Below, piece after piece: positions 11,287 to 23,477 of a stretch of 64,000 nt of DNA. This stretch comes from Panorpa germanica (lineage: Eukaryota; Arthropoda; Insecta; Mecoptera; Panorpidae): contig OY783214.1 in NCBI GenBank assembly GCA_963678705.1, positions 12,958,001 to 13,022,000 on the forward strand. Direction: 5' to 3'. Made by a program: the position numbers and the translations under genes. The notes beneath the pieces are model-generated. The model was not told the origin of the DNA. It did no database searches and was given only the letters and a program-made list of their open reading frames with translations. How positions within the stretch are numbered: position 1 is the first letter of the stretch; each line of letters starts with the position of its first letter.

Positions 11287-11814
11287 TATAACCTTCTTTT
11301 ATCTCAAAAAATTTAGAAAATCCTATTTTTGCGAAAATTGAAAATACAACATTTTTATCAAATTTAACAATTTTAATAAATATACATATAATTTAATACA
11401 TATAATAAAAGACATACCATTTAATTTTTACAACTTTATTAATAACTATAAAATTACACATTATTTTAAGGTTTGGGAAAAAATACAATGTTTGCAATAT
11501 TACAATAATTTACATTTAATATATTACTAATTATTAAAGGAGGTTAATTATTTGTAAATTCAAAGATACATTTCTTACAAATTATTATAATTAGATTTAT
11601 ATATCTAGGTAAACAGAACAATTTGCATAATTTAAATTAAGTTAAATGTTTAATTTTTTAATAAAATCCATAATTTTGATTTTTATTTTAAATATGATAC
11701 ATCCCCCTATCCCTATAAATAAATACCTTTGATTATTACTCCTAGTCTAATAACTTATAATAATAGAGATACTTCTTAGGAATGCAGCTAGGAAGCCATC
11801 TAGTGTATTTTATA
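11287..11814. other. Non-coding, one diverged 87-bp unit then AT-rich DNA
   Basis: 11283-11370 is a single diverged unit of the 87-bp family. The rest is AT-rich with no recognisable gene or element. Confidence 0.4.
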
Positions 11815-12005
11815 TATTGTAAGTTAGGTTGCGAACTGTCAAGGCGTAATAAATTTTGTGTGACATCTGTTGAATAAACTTTGAACAATATATGCTTGAG
11901 CTTCTTTTTAATAGATGTCGCTGATCAAATCTATTTATCTTTAATAATTAAATTATCTCATTAATTTACTAGATCCTACTCATTAAATTTTTTATACATA
12001 TATCT
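11815..12005 (+). repeat. Dispersed repeat, copy 2 (pairs with 5087-5300)
   Basis: It begins ATTGTAAGTTAGGTTGCGAA and contains GTGACATCTGTTGAATAAAC and the AATTAAATTATCTCATTAAT segment, all matching 5087-5300 in order and orientation. It forms the right boundary of the tandem-repeat block. Confidence 0.6.
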
Positions 12006-12653
12006 AGCTAAAAAGACTTGATACTTAAAAAGAAAGAAGTATCACTAAAACTACAAAGATGTTTTCATAATTTTTTTCAAGTATCATTTAAGCACTCGTT
12101 ATTTTAATTATTCTTTTTGAGTATAACCTATGTATACAGTACATAATATACACATCTATTTAAAGTAAATATGCTAATAATATTCAAATTTCTTTCTGCT
12201 GCTGAATTCCTGAGTTTTGCTGACTTGACGACGCTCTCCTGAAACATAAAAAAGATATATAAATGATATGTTCTACCATAAATACAGTCCGGGGAACAAC
12301 AGAACAAGAACAAACAACAAACAGAATGCTCATAATTATATATAAAGACGTTTTATTGCTTATGTGCACGACTCGATATGTTTCTACATATATCCCGGAC
12401 GCAGATTGTTTTGTATTAATTTCCAGATCAACGCTATATTTATTTACTGAGCTTGATGATTGTTTGATTAGTGATAGAACTCAGCACCGAAAATAGGCCC
12501 ACATTAAATAAAAAAATATAAAGTATTTGCATTAGTGCTTTTGTATCGTTGAATTAAAACGTAAACAAAATCTTTATGTAAGATAAAGATAAGACAATGA
12601 AAGATGAATGATAAGAAGAAAAATATCATAAAAAATTGCAGATGACAAAAATA

Positions 12654-12725
12654 TAGCAGAGCGTAGTTTCGATCTACGGACCTCTGGGTTATGGGCCCAG
12701 CACGCTTCCACTGCGCCACTCTGCT
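12654..12725 (-). tRNA. Initiator tRNA-Met (CAT)
   Basis: Reading the minus strand gives a 72-nt tRNA. The acceptor stem AGCAGAG/CTCTGCT is fully paired (first pair A-T, an initiator trait), with discriminator A. The D-arm region TGGCGCAGTGG doubles as the A box. The anticodon stem-loop is CTGGG-CCCATAA-CCCAG, with the three G-C pairs typical of initiators. The T arm is CGTAG-ATCGAAA-CTACG, with the initiator-specific A at the start of the loop. A five-T Pol III terminator (plus-strand AAAAA, 12647-12651) follows directly. There is no intron. It delivers the first methionine in cytosolic translation and looks intact. Confidence 0.97.
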
Positions 12726-15700
12726 GTTAGTAAAATTAAAATGAAATACTAATTTGTACATATGTTTACAAACCCTCATCTAAATATTAATTATCTACAT
12801 TCTCGAATGTATTGATTTTTTAACACAAAATAATATGAACATCTTCAGATTTCAAAAACTACTAATATTATTATAAATTACATTTTATTTCTTTAAATTT
12901 ATTCTATTTAACGAGTCCTACTGTGTTAGTAGTATTTATGGTAATCGTATATCCGGGTTTGCAGCTTAAAAGGTGTTAACTGAAAATAAGATGTGAGTTT
13001 TTGTAATTTGGACATTCAAGAATTTGTCAGTCAATGGCTGTCGTCATGAATAGAAACGGGAAAATGTAAAGTGAAGCGTCCACAGATCCGGAAAGCTGAA
13101 GCGACCGCATGGGGCTACTGAGACAACAACAGAGATCGTCTTCCGATCTCCGTCTTCCTTCCTGCTTCCCTTAAGTGTCTAATAAGAGTCGTCCAGCACT
13201 GTGTAACTATCGACACTAATTCTGTTCTTCTCAAACTACCTATGAAGATGACAACGGCTGTACCATGTAGCATGTATGCTGAATTCCTCTGACGTCACCA
13301 GAGAACTTAAATGTAGTGCTAGTGTATTTTTGAATGTTTGGTTTCGTTTACTTGGTTAATAATTTGGGTTCGTTCCTGAGTCCGAGCATCGGTTATCGAC
13401 CTCATGAACCGTTGTTCGTGGTGTGAGAAGGAATGCCAAACTTGCTACACGTTCTATACGACGACGTGTTCGTCTTCTTCGTACGAATAACCAAACCAAA
13501 TGTACAACGTCTGTAGTGTGTTCACAACGAAAATCGAAATGAGATTTATATAAAAACAATACTCAAGAAAAGAAACACAATACTTTTGAAACAAAATTAA
13601 TTTTATGTTTCCAAAGTTATAGCTATTACTTGCTTGTTTGAATAACTTGTTACTTGTTTCGTTACTTTAAATTAAAATTCAATAGCGATTTAAACTACTT
13701 AGCTGATTTTCGTTATTATTTATTTGTTGTACAAGTTGTTTATGTTGATTCCAAAATTGAAAACCATTTTTAATTATCTCTTGCGATTATTTAGTAATCG
13801 GCCTTTAAAGTTTTAATACTTTAAATTTTTGTTAATACATTCTTACCTAACACAAATCTAAAACCGCTTTTAGACCTCGTAGATATCCTAAACTAATTAA
13901 ATAATTATACAATTAATTAATTAATATTTATCTTTAGAAATGTTGAAACCTATTTTTGTCCTTTCCTTATTTCCTTGCTGCCTTATCTCCAACCGATTAA
14001 AATGGTTCATAATCCATCCAATCAAAATCATTCTTACAGACATTGCTATTTCTCCACGGTTTTAAAGATAGTTGTCACGTTCATGATACCCTGATTCAAA
14101 TTATTAAAATCCTTTGTAAATGGATGCGCTATTAGTTGCCGTGTTTTACTTATTAATTAGAAGACGTTTCTAGATTAGTTGTTACATTTATGATATCCTG
14201 ATACAAATATGAAATACAGTGCAGATCAATTTACCAAACAAATTTTGTACATAAACTAATTTATATCCTTACCATAATTCTTGGCAGTCTTACCTCCATT
14301 CAATCGAAATCATTCTTAGGTTCATCCAATCAAAATCATTCCGTTCATGATACCCTGATACTTATTATTAAAATCCTTTGCAAATAAATGCGCTAATATT
14401 GTCCTGACTTTACTTATTAATCTAAGACGTTCTTAGACTAGTTGACACGTTCATGATACCCTGATACAAAAATCAGGTAAATAGTTAAAATCGCGTATAA
14501 AAAGAAAAGAATAATCAATACTGGATACTGATAAGTATCATTCCATTTCGGACGAACTATAATTTGAAAAATACAGTTTTGTCATTTGCGCATGCCCGTA
14601 AGAAGATTAAGAGGTGTTTATAATAACAAGTACATTAGTTATATTTGGTAATGTAAACCAATATAGCAATTATGTAATTATTTCTCTTCATTTGTGGATA
14701 AGTCTCTTTCTAATAGAATTCCAACAAATTATCACATCATATAACTGAATGAATGACACATCATATTGCAACAGTTGTATTTATTACAGAAGCCTAAAAT
14801 ATGTGAAACTTTTTGAGCAAGAAAGAGTAACGTTTAGCGGAGTGACCTATTTAAAATTCTGCTAACCAATAACAATTTGTTTTACATGACATTGTGGTCT
14901 TCGCATTCATAAAATAACTGCAATTTGTTTAAATTATTTGCGAACAAATTTAACTGTTCTTTTCATTTTCTGTTATTTCCAAATATTTGTAAAAGTAAAT
15001 CATATGTACTGTAGTAATACATACATGTGTGTACTTCAATTTCATACTAAAGTACAGGGTATTTACAAAACAAAGTTTATATGACCATATCAAATTATGT
15101 TTTTATTATTTTCTGACTCCAGATATTTCCGCACATGTAAATGATTGAGTAAGCGAGAAGCAATTATGCGTGCGCAATATGGTAATAAACGAGATAGGTA
15201 TATAATTCTTTGAGTTACTAATTTCCTGATTTCTTGAAATTTTGAACGCTTAATAAAAAATCATCGAGATCGGGATAGAATTCATTGGTTCCCTAATATT
15301 TAACTAATTTTCTTTCACTATTAATCTTATTGGTTTCTGAGCGACTTATCTCTTTCTACCAAGTTGCGGTTTTCTTATTTTTGAATACCCTATCATTTAT
15401 TTATAATAATGATTAAAATCAGAATAGTGAAATTAAAGTAATTTATATTTAAAAATGATATTAGAACTGATAAGTGGACTAATTAGCTCGCCATGTCAAA
15501 ACGATAGAAATGAAAGTCATATATACAATCTAATCAAAAATATATAAAATCAAAATTGTATGCTTCAATATTTTTCAAATTGAATTTGGAAAGTTTATCC
15601 TTGTAAACTATTTTGTGGAATATCTTGTTAGATATCATGGAGTGCGCTTGTGCCAACACACAATTTAGAGCGCACTTTTCAAAACACGAAATGTTGTTCA

Positions 15701-17320
15701 TTCATTTTAGGAATATCAAAATGTGTGACAAGACTTGACAATAGGGACGAGTGGTTTAAAAAATCATGAAATTTGTGTGACGTAATTCATAGATAAAATA
15801 AAATTCATTTATTATTTAAAAAAGTTTCATCTCTTGAGACAAACTAATAAGTAAACATTAATGTTAGAAAGAGTATAGCAGATATTGCAGATATATATAT
15901 CTCTTTCTAGCATTATACTTTTGTATATGTTTATCTCACAATATTTTAGTTAGTAAAAATAATTTTTAAATGGAACGATTTTGACATCTCTTTTCATTCA
16001 CGTCTGGACAAACAAATAAACATTTGTTTAAATGTTTGAGTGACTGCTCAATAGAGAGGAACGCTAATTAAAATGAAAGTTTTTTTTAGATTAATCTGAG
16101 ATTGAATTGACATCACGGAAGCCTAAAGGTAAATTACTGTGTTCGCAGAGAATGAAAATCTCCATCTGGTCAGGTGCCGCACCTTTAGGAAGTGGTTCTG
16201 GTAAAATTTAGAATTTGTTGCGCTTGCGTTTAAATATAATCCTAGTCATATTATTTCCTGATCCTAGAAAATATAGTGAATTTTATTATCACTTGAAAAA
16301 TTAAGAAATTTAAATTTATTTCAAATTGCAAAATTGTAGCAGGTCATAATAAATGATGCGGGATTTTTTTATTGTAATCAACAAAATAAAAATGGTCCAG
16401 TGCTTGAAATCATCTTGAGGGTTTCTTGAGTCGTTTTCAAACCTCCCTGAACCGGCCCTGCGCACATTTATCTATTAAAACTCTTCCTAACTCCTAAGTT
16501 CAATATCTGATACATCTCAATTTGTGAGTGCTGCATTAGGTCAAGAAAACATTTCTAAAATTCTTTAATTCAATAGAAGTCAGATAATGGACGTGGAGAC
16601 TTTGTTTAACCTGGAGATATCACGTACGAGGAAAATGTCGTACAGGTGGAGTCTTTACACTTGTTGCGAGAAACATACACGAGTTCATAGATGCAGACAA
16701 TGAATGAGCATTGAGCATTGAGCAATGAGTACCGTGTGAGAAAGTATTGACATAAATAATAATTTGTGTATGCTCAAACTTAAAGTCTAATATTTGTTTA
16801 CGTAAAATGGGTACAAATGCGTAAAGTACATAAGGACGATGTGTGAAGTGCCCTAAAGGTAGGGTATTAGTATCAAATGCAATACTTTCTATTCAAAATA
16901 TTGACATATAGGTCAAGACCAGTGGCGTGCATTTTTAAAATACTTTAACATTGATCTCAGAGTAACATCCCAGAGCCACAAACATACGTCATTTTAGCAA
17001 AAATAAAATTTTGAGAATAAATAGTGCAATATGTAGTTAAGAACGTACGCTTGCTAACTTGAAAGTGGGCCACTTTGCAGGTGCAAAGAGTAAAGTATGA
17101 GGGCCCATTTTTATACATGTTGTACAAAATATTGGTAAAACGTAACATTTACTATCCCATGTGCCCTAACTTCCACCAGACGCTTTATAACTCTTACAAA
17201 TAATAGGTAAACTATATCATAGTAGCAAGACTAAATTTTATATATGTTTCTTAAGGTACTATTTCGATTTTATGATGTAGTTGTTTTTTTACAAAGTTCA
17301 ATTTTCGATTAGATGTGAAG
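12726..17320. other. Intergenic DNA, no gene; degenerate local repeats at 13975-14475
   Basis: GTTCATGATACCCTGAT-like motifs recur at about 14079, 14188, 14343 and 14448, together with TTACTTATTAAT/AAGACGTT and CCAATCAAAATCATTC modules, marking an old degenerate tandem repeat. The slightly GC-richer stretch 13020-13540 has short hairpins but no supported gene. A CRE-type TGACGTCA lies at 13290-13297. Confidence 0.45.
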
Positions 17321-17327
17321 TATAACA

Positions 17328-17342
17328 CCCCCCCCCCCCCCC
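17328..17342 (+). repeat. (C)15 homopolymer
   Basis: Fifteen consecutive C in AT-rich DNA. This is a likely length-variable site or assembly weak point. Confidence 0.95.
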
Positions 17343-17713
17343 ATCGTCACGTCTTGCCACACTCTAAATCCCTTCTGATCGCTTCCCGTCGTAATTAATG
17401 GATGGCTACTTTTCTAAAAATTTATATAATTCACTTAGCGATTTTAGTAATTTATTTATTTCCAATCACTCCAAATGATTCTAGTTTTCACCGTCAAAGA
17501 TTTTAATCACTTCAATTATTTCCTTATTAAATTTAGATCTTTAGAAAGTTCAAGAGTTCAACATTCGTTTTAATAATAATTTTCAAAACATGAACTTCAA
17601 TTTTGCAATGTGTGCTTTTAATTTTAATTCTAATTACAGTTGATACAATTTTGCTGGACTAATTTTTAAACCATCTATCTTCATTTAAATTTGCAAGCAT
17701 CTATTAGGGCCAA

Positions 17714-17882
17714 GGGCCCTATTCCTGAGTCTTGCGAACAATGATCGTGATCGAACAGATATGATTTATATGAGTGAAACATTTTACGAATCACTTTTAA
17801 AAGAGTATTTCTCAACTATAATAATAATTATTAATAAAATTTAGGAATAGTACAGAAATATTCTTCTCAGGAATACGGGCCC
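17714..17882. mobile_element. 169-bp MITE with GGGCCC-ended inverted repeats
   Basis: Left end GGGCCCTATTCCTGAG (17714-17729). The right end CTCAGGAATACGGGCCC (17866-17882) is its reverse complement with one extra base. The interior is short and non-coding. No clear target duplication could be assigned, so the superfamily is open. Confidence 0.7.
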
Positions 17883-18716
17883 TAGAACTGGCTAATTTGC
17901 CACTGTCTCCCACTACCCTTCCTTCCACGTATTGTCCGATAAAGTCAATGAATTTGATGCGAGTACTGCAGACTTGTAGACGCTTATCGTTAAGAGCTAC
18001 AAATAATGTGTGAAAATATTTATAGTTATTTCAAAATAAATGACCAGGTGAGATTATGCTAATAGGTATATAAACAAACACAGTGTGAAACCTACTAAGT
18101 CAAAATTAACAATTGGTGTGTTGCATACTTAGTGGTAACTGGAATCCAATTTTGAACACCTGCAAATAATTTTCAAAATACAAAATACAGTTAAGTACCT
18201 CGTAAAATTAAATTTCACTGGTATTGTAAAACGATTGAAAAACGTGATAAAGTGCAAGGTTAGTGGAGAATTAGGCTCAGGTACAGGTGTAATATAAACG
18301 AGTACAGAAAAGAAAGGACCTGTTGTTATTACATTACAATTATTTGATGATTTATGAAGTAGTCATTTAAAATATTTGCACTTTGTTAAGGGCGTGAGAA
18401 TTATGATGTGAAATATTTATTCAATATATTTATGTAATATCCATATCCTGACACATCCTGAAAATATTTAGCTTACCTTTAAATGAATAGAAGCAATTTT
18501 TAAGGAGGTTTCTTTCTGCAGCGAAGTGTTTTTTCGAAACAACGTTTTTTATATCCAGGAGGTAGGTATAGGCCATGCAGTTTATCTGAAATAAAAAAAA
18601 CCGTTTCGATATTTGTATGTATGTATCAACTTTTTGTCGATTTGTCTGTACACTTTCAACACGACAAGGTCAAAATAATGTTGACTATCAAGTTGATCGT
18701 CTGTAGCCCACTTAAG

Positions 18717-19421
18717 CAGAGATGTGCACAAATGCCTTTCTAAAGGATTTAAATACATACTGCAAACACCTCGTTATTTTCATATTTCAAATACAAAATA
18801 AAAAATAAATTTCATGTTAGTATTTAAATACCAAATACAAAATACGTATTTTAAAAATACTTTTGAGAAAATAGAATACTCTTTATGTTACTAATATAAA
18901 TGTTATTTTTTTTAGTAATTATGAGAATTCTCTTTGATAAAGACCGACATCGTTTTGAAACATTTTTGTTTCATAAAAATACTAGCTAGAATTTAAAAAA
19001 AAAATAGCAAAAGTAAGTGTTTATGTCGCACTAGTCTGTACGTTAAAAGTACAACACATTTAGTACACTCATGTCTAACTAATGTCAACTTATGAATGAA
19101 AATATATAAATGTTGGATGTCGCATGTGGAGGTAGTAGGGGTTATTAAGACAATTGTGCAGATATTTTTAGATCATAGATGGTGCTAATGTTGGTGGGGT
19201 TTTAAGTTTATATAAAAAATAATATTTACTGATTAACACTATGAAGTAACAAAAATGTAGTATTTCGTATTTTCCAAATAGGAAATAGGTTTGTAAAAGT
19301 TTTCGAATAAAATATAAAAGTCTATACTCTTAAAAGATATTTAAATACAAAATAGAAAATAGGTATTTACTATTTTGTATTTGCATTTTGAGTATATGTA
19401 TTTGAAAAACGCACATCTCTG
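18717..19421. mobile_element. 705-bp non-autonomous hAT element with perfect 8-bp target duplication
   Basis: It starts CAGAGATGTGC and ends GCACATCTCTG, a perfect 11-bp inverted repeat. It is flanked on both sides by CACTTAAG (18709-18716 and 19422-19429). The 8-bp duplication and CAGAG end identify the hAT superfamily. The interior has no transposase. It includes a diverged member of the TGTCGCAC repeat family near 19023-19135 and sub-terminal AAATAC/TATTT-rich motifs. Confidence 0.93.
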
Positions 19422-19849
19422 CACTTAAGAATGAACTTGAAAAAAGTACATGAAGAAATAGAGGTTCGTGTTCCATGCGCTCTTAAAATCAGTCAGCAAA
19501 AGCAAACATAAGCTGCTAATACATATTATCTCTTAGCAAAAGAAGGATTAAAACTATATTACAATAATAACTTAAAATATATCTTTAATAGTTTTGTAGT
19601 TAATTAGTTTGTTTTTAAATGAACTTAGTGGTACAAGAAACTTATTATTATTTGTATACGGAAGATAGAGTTAAAAGAAAAAATAAAAACTTATAAAAAT
19701 GGCAAACGCAAACAATGCAGATACATTAAACTACGTATCTCTGAACATATGTTTGTTTCATTTAGTTTGTGTACTTTGAAAAGTACGTTGATTTGCCTTT
19801 CTCTTTATTATAACAGGGATGGATTGAAATTTATTTAACGTCTCTGATG

Positions 19850-20235
19850 CTAAGGCCCTCAGCATAAGACGCGACTGGTTGCAAACCTTAGCTCCGAATC
19901 TGCCGAACCGAATGTGATTACAACTGTGTTGTTAGTCAAAGAACGAACGTGTTTACGAGTGAGATAAAACACACGGCACGAACGTAACTAAACTGATTCC
20001 AAACCGGTTTTGAGAATATATTCAGCGACTATATTTTCTCGGTCGCAGGGCATTGCTGGTTTCATACTTTTGATGATGACATCATTAACAGAGATGTTTA
20101 CGAATACTATTGAAAAGTATTTAAATACATACATACAATCAAATATAACACAATAGAATCCCCTGTTTTGCTATTGTTAAAAATTCTATAAAGTGACGAT
20201 ACACGGCTCGACATGGCCTGTGGTCGTTGGGATGG
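19850..20235 (+). repeat. Dispersed 0.35-kb repeat, copy A
   Basis: This matches 60588-60936 in order and orientation: CGACTGGTTGCAAAC, AGCTCCGAAT, GGTCGCAGGGCA, AAAAGTATTTAAATACATAC, TTGTTAAAAATTCTATA and ACGGCTCGACATGGCC. No coding content and no clean terminal repeats were found, so the class is unknown. Its AAAGTATTTAAATACATAC segment resembles hAT sub-terminal sequence at 18744. Confidence 0.75.
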
Positions 20236-20247
20236 GGGGGGGGGGGG
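20234..20247 (+). repeat. (G)14 homopolymer
   Basis: Fourteen consecutive G at the right end of dispersed repeat copy A. Confidence 0.95.
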
Positions 20248-20283
20248 TCTAAGTTCTATCAGCGACGACGCCTTACTAAATAA

Positions 20284-20530
20284 TTGCCTAATAAGTTTAG
20301 GATTATGTATGTACATAATCATTTTAATTTGATAACATCCAAACTCAGAAAATATAACTCTAGTCCTGCGATCGAATTCGAAGACACAGACAGCACTCTG
20401 GCTATGTTTATGTCCTACTTAGGTCTTTTATCTGTTACTTACTTACCTGTGGATGATGCGCTAGTTTTAGGACTAAAAAGGTCTTTGCAACGAAACCTCC
20501 CTTATAGTAACAATAATCGATGAATTATAA
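20284..20530 (+). other. Weak repeat-like segment, not a supported gene
   Basis: The segment around 20305-20420 resembles 48005-48125 (ACATAATCA...AGAAAATATA...CTATGTTTA). Both fall inside short open frames, but the resemblance looks like shared old repeat DNA and not a conserved protein. Confidence 0.3.
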
Positions 20531-20689
20531 TAGTAATTGCATAATTTTGAAGATATATATTAGTCATACTTCCAAGAATTTGATACTCTATTGTTAAAAG
20601 TCACCGAATTCGACACTGTCTACCTGCATGGTACCACCTTGGTTAAGAATCACCTGTAGACACAGATAAGTGATACTCTATCTCTCTCG

Positions 20690-21119
20690 CACCTTCACAT
20701 TCTGCTATTTACGCGTTGTCTGTACCTTTCTTTCACAGGTAGAGATATTGGCTCATACCAACAAGCCCGCTCGCCCCACTTTACAACGCCGCGGCTTCGT
20801 CCACCGCTCTTGCTCTTGTCCTTTCTTCGGTTTTCCTTCCAAACACTGGACAAGCCGTTCGTTAACTTTACATTTAGTTTCTTCATATTTTAGTTTGGAG
20901 ATGAATTTTGTAGACTAAACATTAGATGGTGTAGTGAATTATTTAATTTTTGGATTAGTGTTAGTGGAAAACGGCACATTCATTAAGTGCACTATCGTAA
21001 TTAAACTGAATTGGATTTAATTTTAAATTTATGTGCTGCGGAACTGCTGGACTATATTTTTGTGATATTTTTCCATATGTGCCTTCCGAATTGCTAGCGA
21101 TTATTATATTATTTTAAAG
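20690..21119 (+). promoter_or_regulatory. Possible promoter/5' UTR exon of the lectin-domain gene
   Basis: 20690-20880 is clearly GC-richer than its surroundings and pyrimidine-rich. It is followed by about 230 bp ending in a good splice donor (TTAAAG/GTACGT, exon end 21119). The first coding exon at 37475 starts with a splice acceptor 7 bp before the ATG, so an upstream non-coding exon must exist. This is the best candidate I can see, but no core-promoter motif proves it. Confidence 0.3.
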
Positions 21120-23141
21120 GTACGTTTTTTTAATATGTGTTTAATTCAGTAGGAAATATATTGTATAGATTAGTTGGAATTGTTCCAGGCGATACATATC
21201 ATTTATGAAATATTTATGTAGCAAATACGTTTGGAGGTAAATTTTATATAAATACAGCGCCTACATACGTGTATGTACCTCGATAAATATATGTTTATGA
21301 GATTTAACGCAAACATATTACATCGGCTTGTACTTAGTCAAATGCTTTATAGTAAATTATAAAATGATTAATAACGGTTTGGTGGGTTTACTGCAATTTA
21401 AACTTATTAGAATTTAATGACTAAGAGGAATATATGTACTCGTATATTTTGAAATACAACGAGAACATTTTTCGAGAATTACAAAGAAGTTAAACTTTAA
21501 CTGGATGTGTTTTTAAAGAGCAATACTAGAATGTAATTAGATTAAATAAGATATGTACAAATGGTACAAAATGAAACTAATTGTAGACACGAAATGGACT
21601 GACTAACATTGGGTAAATTTGAATAATCTGAGCGCCAACCTTTGCTGTATTTATCGATATCTAGACACTATTCTACTGAGACTTTTACAGCCTCCTTCTG
21701 CTTGGTCAAAATACTTCCAAGACTCTTGAATTTGTAGATAAATTAGGAAGATTATTCTACTTTTTAAGACATATTTACATGCAAATAAAATGCAAAACAA
21801 AGGAAATGCTCCACTGGAAAAACATAGTGCTCTGACACTTCTTAAAAAATGCCTTAGATCATAAGGTATTCTTCGATGAAGTCTCAGGATTTTTTTAACA
21901 AATGGACAGCGAACCTGTTGGGCTGGGTTTTAATGGGAATGTTGTCTTATTTCTTCTTAATTAAATTAAGATATAAGCGAGTATATTTCAAATTACTGCA
22001 TAAAAAGAGACAAGACGTGTAGAAAACAAAACTTTAACTTGTTATCTGGGTATAATATATAAGAAAAGACAGAATAGTATTAGGGGCGATAAAAGGCTAC
22101 GTGCCTACGAAGCCCAAAAAATCTATATTTAAAAAAAAAAAAAAAAAAACTTTAATAAAGATACGTTGAAAGATGAAATTTGTATTGACTAATTTTAACT
22201 TTATTTAATTTTTCGCCATCCCATGCTTTATTGTTCATATAGGTTGAAAATATGATCACTTATAAAACACACTATTATACCATAATTTGATATATGTCTG
22301 ACTTCCAAACTTTGGAGACTTGTTTATTATGTAAGTGGAACACCATGACGTCATTCACAGACAAGTTGATATTTAGTTTTACACCAGGTTACTGCTACAA
22401 AAATAAACACAGTTATAAAAGAAAGAATTCATATGAATACATATATTTTTTATAATCCGCTAAAGTAAATAGTTTTTTTAATTTATTTTTAGAATTCTTT
22501 AACAAGTTCATTGTTTCTTTTAATGTGTGTTGTCCTTTAGCCGTTATGAAAGCTATTACCATAAAAATTTGATAACATAGTTTACTAGCAGAATAATAAA
22601 ATTTAAAGATTGTTGCTTCCTTATGTTTGAGAAACTTTTTTTAGCGGATGTATTTTTTTCTATGGTAAAGGTTTACAATCAGTGTATAGTTTCTAAAAGG
22701 ATTTTTGTGGCTTTAAATTCCAGAGTTTATCTTTTACACTAAGGTAAACTTTAAGTAGACTAAAGTTATCATATTTATAAATTCTGTTGCAGGAATTCTA
22801 AAAAAAAGGTATTTTTTTAAGAACGATTAGTACAAAGATTCCTCTCCGAAATTCTTTTACAAAAAAACTGATGTAATAGTCCTGAAACGTTTTTAGTAGG
22901 ATAAGGTAATACTGAAGAAATATGTTTTTGTATTTATTTGTTTGTTATAAGTCAATGTCGGCTTAAGACTATAAGGTGAAATATTTTCCTAATGTACAAC
23001 TTTCACAAATTTTTGAAATGTTATTTAGTATGTTTAATGGGACCAATTGACGATCAACTTGCCATGTTGAAATTGATTTTGAACGTCTGTAGACAGACTG
23101 ATAACAAGACAGTCAAGGTTGAAAAAAAAGTTGATCGATTA
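21120..23141. other. Non-coding DNA with one retroelement
   Basis: AT-rich sequence with no gene. It contains the truncated retroelement listed at 22038-22149 and a TGACGTCA at 22346-22353. Confidence 0.4.
22038..22149 (+). mobile_element. 5'-truncated poly(A) retroelement copy with target duplication
   Basis: It begins inside the family at CTTGTTATC, runs through AGGGGCGATAAAAGGCTACG and GAAGCCC, and ends in a long A-run. ACTTTAA lies immediately before the 5' break (22031-22037) and again after the A-run (22149-22155); with A-tail ambiguity the duplication is 7-10 bp. The truncation point differs from the other copies, as expected for target-primed reverse transcription. Confidence 0.85.
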
Positions 23142-23477
23142 TCTTAATATATATAAATTACGTGTCACGTTGTGTGTCCGCGATGGACTCCTAAACTACT
23201 TAACCGATTTTAATCAAATTTGTACACCGTGTGCAGTTTGATCCAACTTGAAAGATAGGATAGCTTACATCTCAATTTATTTATCTTATTGCAAATTATT
23301 TGTCTATTAATTATCTGTATATGACATATGACATCTGGCGACGATGATGGCGACATCTGTTGACTAGATTGAGTAAATATTCTGTTGACTAGATTGAGTA
23401 AATATTCAATAGATGGCGCTATGTAATGTAATATGACAAAAACGTTAGACACAGCAACGCGTGGCCGGGACAGCTAG
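23142..23477 (+). mobile_element. Non-autonomous Helitron, 336 bp
   Basis: It starts TC (TCTTAATATATATAAATTAC) after a host A and ends ACAGCTAG before a host T, the A/T insertion expected for Helitrons. The body has the insect Helitron-type lead GTGTGTCCGCGATGGACTCC and ACTTAACCGATTTTAATCAA. An internal 25-bp direct duplication (GTTGACTAGATTGAGTAAAT...) lies at about 23358-23407. No Rep/helicase is encoded. Confidence 0.8.

Noticed and set aside
12504-12779. Minus-strand 91-codon frame
   Set aside because: It runs through the tRNA gene; no other support.
13127-13156. Illumina adapter-like TCTTCCGATCT
   Set aside because: Only 11 bases match; they sit in a natural hairpin (GAGATCG-TCTTC-CGATCTC), and the neighbouring bases do not follow the adapter.
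13356-13559. Arg-rich minus-strand 67-codon frame
   Set aside because: Comes from a CG-rich local inverted sequence; no family match, no conserved start.
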